NCBI RefSeq assembly: GCF_002909235.1
Contig: NZ_PHQQ01000001.1
Location: 310,001-374,000, forward strand
Length of the DNA stretch: 64,000 nt
Origin: Arenibacter catalasegens
Lineage (GTDB): Bacteria > Bacteroidota > Bacteroidia > Flavobacteriales > Flavobacteriaceae
Direction of reading: 5' to 3'
Part shown: piece after piece, positions 61,403 to 64,000 of the stretch
Numbering within the stretch: position 1 is the stretch's first letter
How the letters are laid out: every line of letters starts with the position of its first letter
The notes under the pieces: model-generated
Seen by the model: the letters and a program-made list of their open reading frames with translations, nothing else
What the model was told of the DNA's origin: nothing
The model's database searches: none
Position numbers and translations under genes: made by a program

Positions 61403-63616
61403 ATGATACCAAAAGTATTTAAAGAGGTCATAGACCTTGGAGACGGTAGGGAAATTTCTATCGAAACCGGAAAATTGGCAAAACAGGCCCATGGTTCTGT
61501 TGTTGTACAATCTGGAAAATGTATGTTATTATGTACAGTAGTTTCCAATTACAAACAAAGTGATGTGGATTTTCTTCCACTAACGGTAGATTACCGTGAA
61601 AAATTTGCAGCTTCAGGTCGTTACCCTGGTGGTTTCTTCAAAAGAGAAGCTAGGCCTAGTGATGGTGAAGTATTAACTATGCGTTTAGTAGATCGTGTAT
61701 TACGACCACTTTTCCCAAAAGATTACCATGCGGAAACTCAGGTGATGATCCAATTAATGTCCCATGATGATGATGTTATGCCAGAAGCAATGGCAGGACT
61801 AGCTGCATCTGCAGCAATCCAATTATCAGATTTCCCATTTGAATGCGCTATCTCTGAAGCAAGAGTTGGTCGTGTTAATGGTGAATTCGTGATTAACCCA
61901 ACACGTGCTCAATTGGAAGAATCAGACATCGAAATGATGATTGGTGCTTCAGCAGATTCAGTAATGATGGTTGAAGGCGAGATGAAAGAAATCTCAGAAG
62001 AAGAAATGGCTGATGCCATTAAGTTTGCCCATGAAGCTATTAAACTTCAAATTGCCGCGCAATTGCGTTTGGCAGAAGCATTTGGAAGAAAAGAGGTTCG
62101 TGAGTATGAAACTGCAGAAAAAAACGAAGACTTAGAAAAAAGAGTACACGATTTAGCTTACGATAAATGTTACGCAATTGCTAAGAAAGGAACTTCTAAA
62201 GCAGAGCGTACGGAAGCATTCGCAGCTGTAAAAGAAGAAGTGAAAGCTTCATTTACGGAAGAAGAGATGACTGAATTTGGCCACCTTGTTGGAGGTTATT
62301 ATAGCAAAGCGGAAAAAGAAGCCGTTCGTGAATTGACTTTAAGTGAAGGTTTACGTTTGGACGGTAGAAAAACTGATGAAATTAGACCAATTTGGTGTGA
62401 AATAGATTATTTACCATCTACACACGGTTCAGCTATTTTCACAAGAGGAGAAACCCAAGCTTTGGCAACAGTTACTTTAGGAACTTCTAGAGATTCCAAT
62501 AAAATTGATATGCCATCTTACGAAGGTGAAGAAAATTTCTATTTACATTACAACTTCCCTCCTTTTTGTACTGGTGAAGCGCGTCCTTTAAGAGGCACCT
62601 CCCGTCGTGAAGTTGGTCATGGTAACTTAGCACAGCGTGGTTTAAAAGGAATGATTCCTGATAACTGCCCTTATACAGTAAGAGTAGTTTCTGAAGTTTT
62701 GGAATCTAACGGTTCTTCTTCAATGGCGACTGTTTGTGCAGGGACAATGGCTCTAATGGATGCTGGGGTTCAAATGAAAAGACCAGTTTCCGGTATTGCA
62801 ATGGGATTAATTTCTGATGGTGACCGCTATGCTGTATTGTCCGATATTTTAGGTGATGAAGATCATTTAGGAGACATGGACTTTAAAGTTACAGGTACTT
62901 CCGAAGGAATTACTGCTTGTCAAATGGATATCAAAATTAAAGGTCTATCCTATGAGATTTTGGTAAAAGCATTAAAACAAGCACGCGAAGGTCGTTTACA
63001 TATTTTAAGTAAAATTACCGAAACTATTGCTGAACCAAATGCAGATGTGAAACCACATTCTCCAAAAATGATCATGCGTAGAATTCCTAACGAATTCATT
63101 GGCGCATTAATTGGTCCTGGTGGAAAAGTAATTCAAGAACTTCAAAAAGAAACTGGATGTACAATCGTTATTAACGAAGATCCTGTTACTGAAGAAGGTA
63201 TTGTTGAAATCTTAGGTACTTCACAAGAAGGTATTGATAAAGTACTTACAAAGATCGATTCTTTATTGTTTAAACCAGTTGTGGGCAGCGCATACGAAGT
63301 TAAGGTAATCAAAATGTTAGATTTTGGTGCTGTAGTTGAATATATGGATGCCCCCGGAAATGAAGTATTGCTTCATGTATCCGAATTGGCATGGGAACGT
63401 ACCGAAAATGTTTCCGATGTAGTAAATATGGGTGACGTTTTTGATGTTAAGTACTTTGGTCTAGACCCAAGAACAAGAAAAGAAAAAGTATCCCGCAAAG
63501 CTTTATTGGCAAAACCTGAAGGCTATATAGAAAGACCACCACGAGAAGATCGCGGTAGAAATGATAGGGGCAACGATCGAAATAGAGATAGAGATCGTAA
63601 GCCAAGAAGGGACTAG
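61403..63616 (+). CDS. pnp: Polyribonucleotide nucleotidyltransferase (PNPase)
   Basis: The 737-residue exoribonuclease has a first RNase PH domain (about 5-220; [33 protein letters not shown]), a helical linker and a second, catalytic RNase PH domain (about 310-545; [17 protein letters not shown]). A KH domain (about 555-615; [19 protein letters not shown]) and an S1 domain (about 625-695) follow. The C-terminal tail is rich in Arg and Asp. It degrades mRNA 3' to 5' using phosphate. Length is typical. It has a hairpin leader and a strong terminator. Confidence 0.97.
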   Translation: MIPKVFKEVIDLGDGREISIETGKLAKQAHGSVVVQSGKCMLLCTVVSNYKQSDVDFLPLTVDYREKFAASGRYPGGFFKREARPSDGEVLTMRLVDRVLRPLFPKDYHAETQVMIQLMSHDDDVMPEAMAGLAASAAIQLSDFPFECAISEARVGRVNGEFVINPTRAQLEESDIEMMIGASADSVMMVEGEMKEISEEEMADAIKFAHEAIKLQIAAQLRLAEAFGRKEVREYETAEKNEDLEKRVHDLAYDKCYAIAKKGTSKAERTEAFAAVKEEVKASFTEEEMTEFGHLVGGYYSKAEKEAVRELTLSEGLRLDGRKTDEIRPIWCEIDYLPSTHGSAIFTRGETQALATVTLGTSRDSNKIDMPSYEGEENFYLHYNFPPFCTGEARPLRGTSRREVGHGNLAQRGLKGMIPDNCPYTVRVVSEVLESNGSSSMATVCAGTMALMDAGVQMKRPVSGIAMGLISDGDRYAVLSDILGDEDHLGDMDFKVTGTSEGITACQMDIKIKGLSYEILVKALKQAREGRLHILSKITETIAEPNADVKPHSPKMIMRRIPNEFIGALIGPGGKVIQELQKETGCTIVINEDPVTEEGIVEILGTSQEGIDKVLTKIDSLLFKPVVGSAYEVKVIKMLDFGAVVEYMDAPGNEVLLHVSELAWERTENVSDVVNMGDVFDVKYFGLDPRTRKEKVSRKALLAKPEGYIERPPREDRGRNDRGNDRNRDRDRKPRRD

Positions 63617-63640
63617 TTTATTAAATAATTGTAACTATTC

Positions 63641-63684
63641 AAAGCCACGTTTTTTCCTTTTTAAAGGGAAGGCGTGGCTTTTTT
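63641..63684 (+). terminator. Terminator of pnp
   Basis: Stem AAAGCCACG / CGTGGCTTT enclosing an inner TTCCTTT/AAAGGGAA hairpin, followed by six T. Confidence 0.88.
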
Positions 63685-63803
63685 CATGCATTTCAACTAA
63701 AAAAGAAAAATAAAACAGACCAATTGTAACATTTCTAACTTTTGTACGTATAACCTTATGCAGCTTATGCTTAATGCACATAATATAGAAATAAAAAATT
63801 TCG

Positions 63804-64000
63804 ATGAGACAGCTTAAAATTACAAAACAGGTTACCAACAGAGAAACTGCTTCTTTGGATAAATACTTACAAGAAATTGGTAAGGTCGATTTAATTACAG
63901 CAGATGAAGAAGTAGAATTGGCACAAAGGATCAAGGCAGGTGATCAACTTGCACTTGAGAAATTGACCAAGGCCAATTTACGATTTGTGGTTTCCGTTGC
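63804..64000 (+). CDS. rpoD: RNA polymerase primary sigma factor, 5' part
   Basis: An ATG at 63804 opens a frame that runs off the window, showing 65 residues. It begins [19 protein letters not shown] and continues with [29 protein letters not shown] and [16 protein letters not shown]. These are sigma region 1.2 and the start of region 2.1 of the short Bacteroidota primary sigma factor, which recognises the TAnnTTTG promoters seen in this window. The N-terminal acidic region 1.1 is absent, as usual for this phylum. A TAACTTTTG element at 63736-63744 may be its promoter. Confidence 0.9.
   Translation, partial: MRQLKITKQVTNRETASLDKYLQEIGKVDLITADEEVELAQRIKAGDQLALEKLTKANLRFVVSV

Noticed and set aside
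63635-63934. Minus-strand frame of 99 codons at the right end
   Set aside because: It covers the pnp terminator and the start of rpoD on the other strand; rpoD is clearly the real gene.

Overview
The window reads as a chromosomal segment of a marine member of the Flavobacteriaceae (Bacteroidota), close in style to Zobellia, Maribacter or Arenibacter. The reasons are a SusC/SusD pair, many lipoproteins with an N-terminal lipobox, the TAnnTTTG type of -7 promoter box in front of several genes, PorT and TamL-type outer-membrane proteins, S1 sulfatases, and a tmRNA whose tag reads GENNYALAA. Base composition is AT-rich throughout. I see no insertion sequence, phage block, rRNA operon or CRISPR array.

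Layout. 1-10583: carbohydrate uptake and catabolism. It holds SusC (partial), SusD, a FadR-type GntR regulator with a palindromic site before it, a hexuronate-type MFS permease and an SDR resembling alginate-monomer (DEH) reductases. A tight operon follows with a PPi-type phosphofructokinase homologue, a KDPG-aldolase homologue and an Nramp-fold transporter that lacks the metal ligands. A convergent SIS-domain sugar-phosphate protein closes the region. 10584-18343: cold-shock protein, OmpA-like and small exported proteins, then a TPR protein plus plug-less TonB-receptor-like barrel, with ftsE divergent. 19028-21727: a compact signalling locus. A secreted acidic protein with three 36-residue repeats is followed by a LytS-type kinase and a LytTR regulator, and three 9-bp direct repeats spaced exactly 21 bp lie upstream of the repeat-protein promoter. 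21900-36000: a ThuA/sugar-dehydrogenase/PKD/cytochrome lipoprotein, a membrane Nudix protein, two S1 sulfatases, polyphosphate glucokinase, typA, kdsA, a decayed AraC tail, a DUF1801 protein and a secreted PHP phosphodiesterase. 36308-39169: a saccharopine-dehydrogenase-like enzyme, the tmRNA gene with a repeat-rich downstream tract, and a stand-alone receiver. 39582-49511: a large unknown lipoprotein, class A PBP, apaG, pruA, a tiny ORF, rsmG and a fatty-acid desaturase. 49526-64000: aspartate-type aminotransferase, trkH/trkA, menaquinone methyltransferase, porT, a SpoU methyltransferase, tamL, fba, accD, rpsO, pnp and the start of rpoD.

How the genes work together. The left end looks like import of uronate-rich polysaccharide (alginate is the best guess) by SusCD, inner-membrane uptake by the MFS permease, reduction by the SDR and cleavage by the aldolase. 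The dedicated PfkB-type KDG kinase and the lyases are not in the window, and a PfkA-type kinase occupies the expected position. The right half is mostly core envelope, translation and lipid metabolism, with one lineage oddity: AccD has lost all four zinc-ribbon cysteines.

The strongest candidates for undescribed biology are the LytS/LytTR/repeat-protein locus with its phased operator array, the PfkA-Eda-Nramp-like operon, the Nudix protein fused to a phage-like membrane segment, the unknown 788-residue lipoprotein, and the repeat-rich tract behind the tmRNA that contains a copy of its 3' end. All functional calls come from reading the sequence and from family knowledge; no database search was run.
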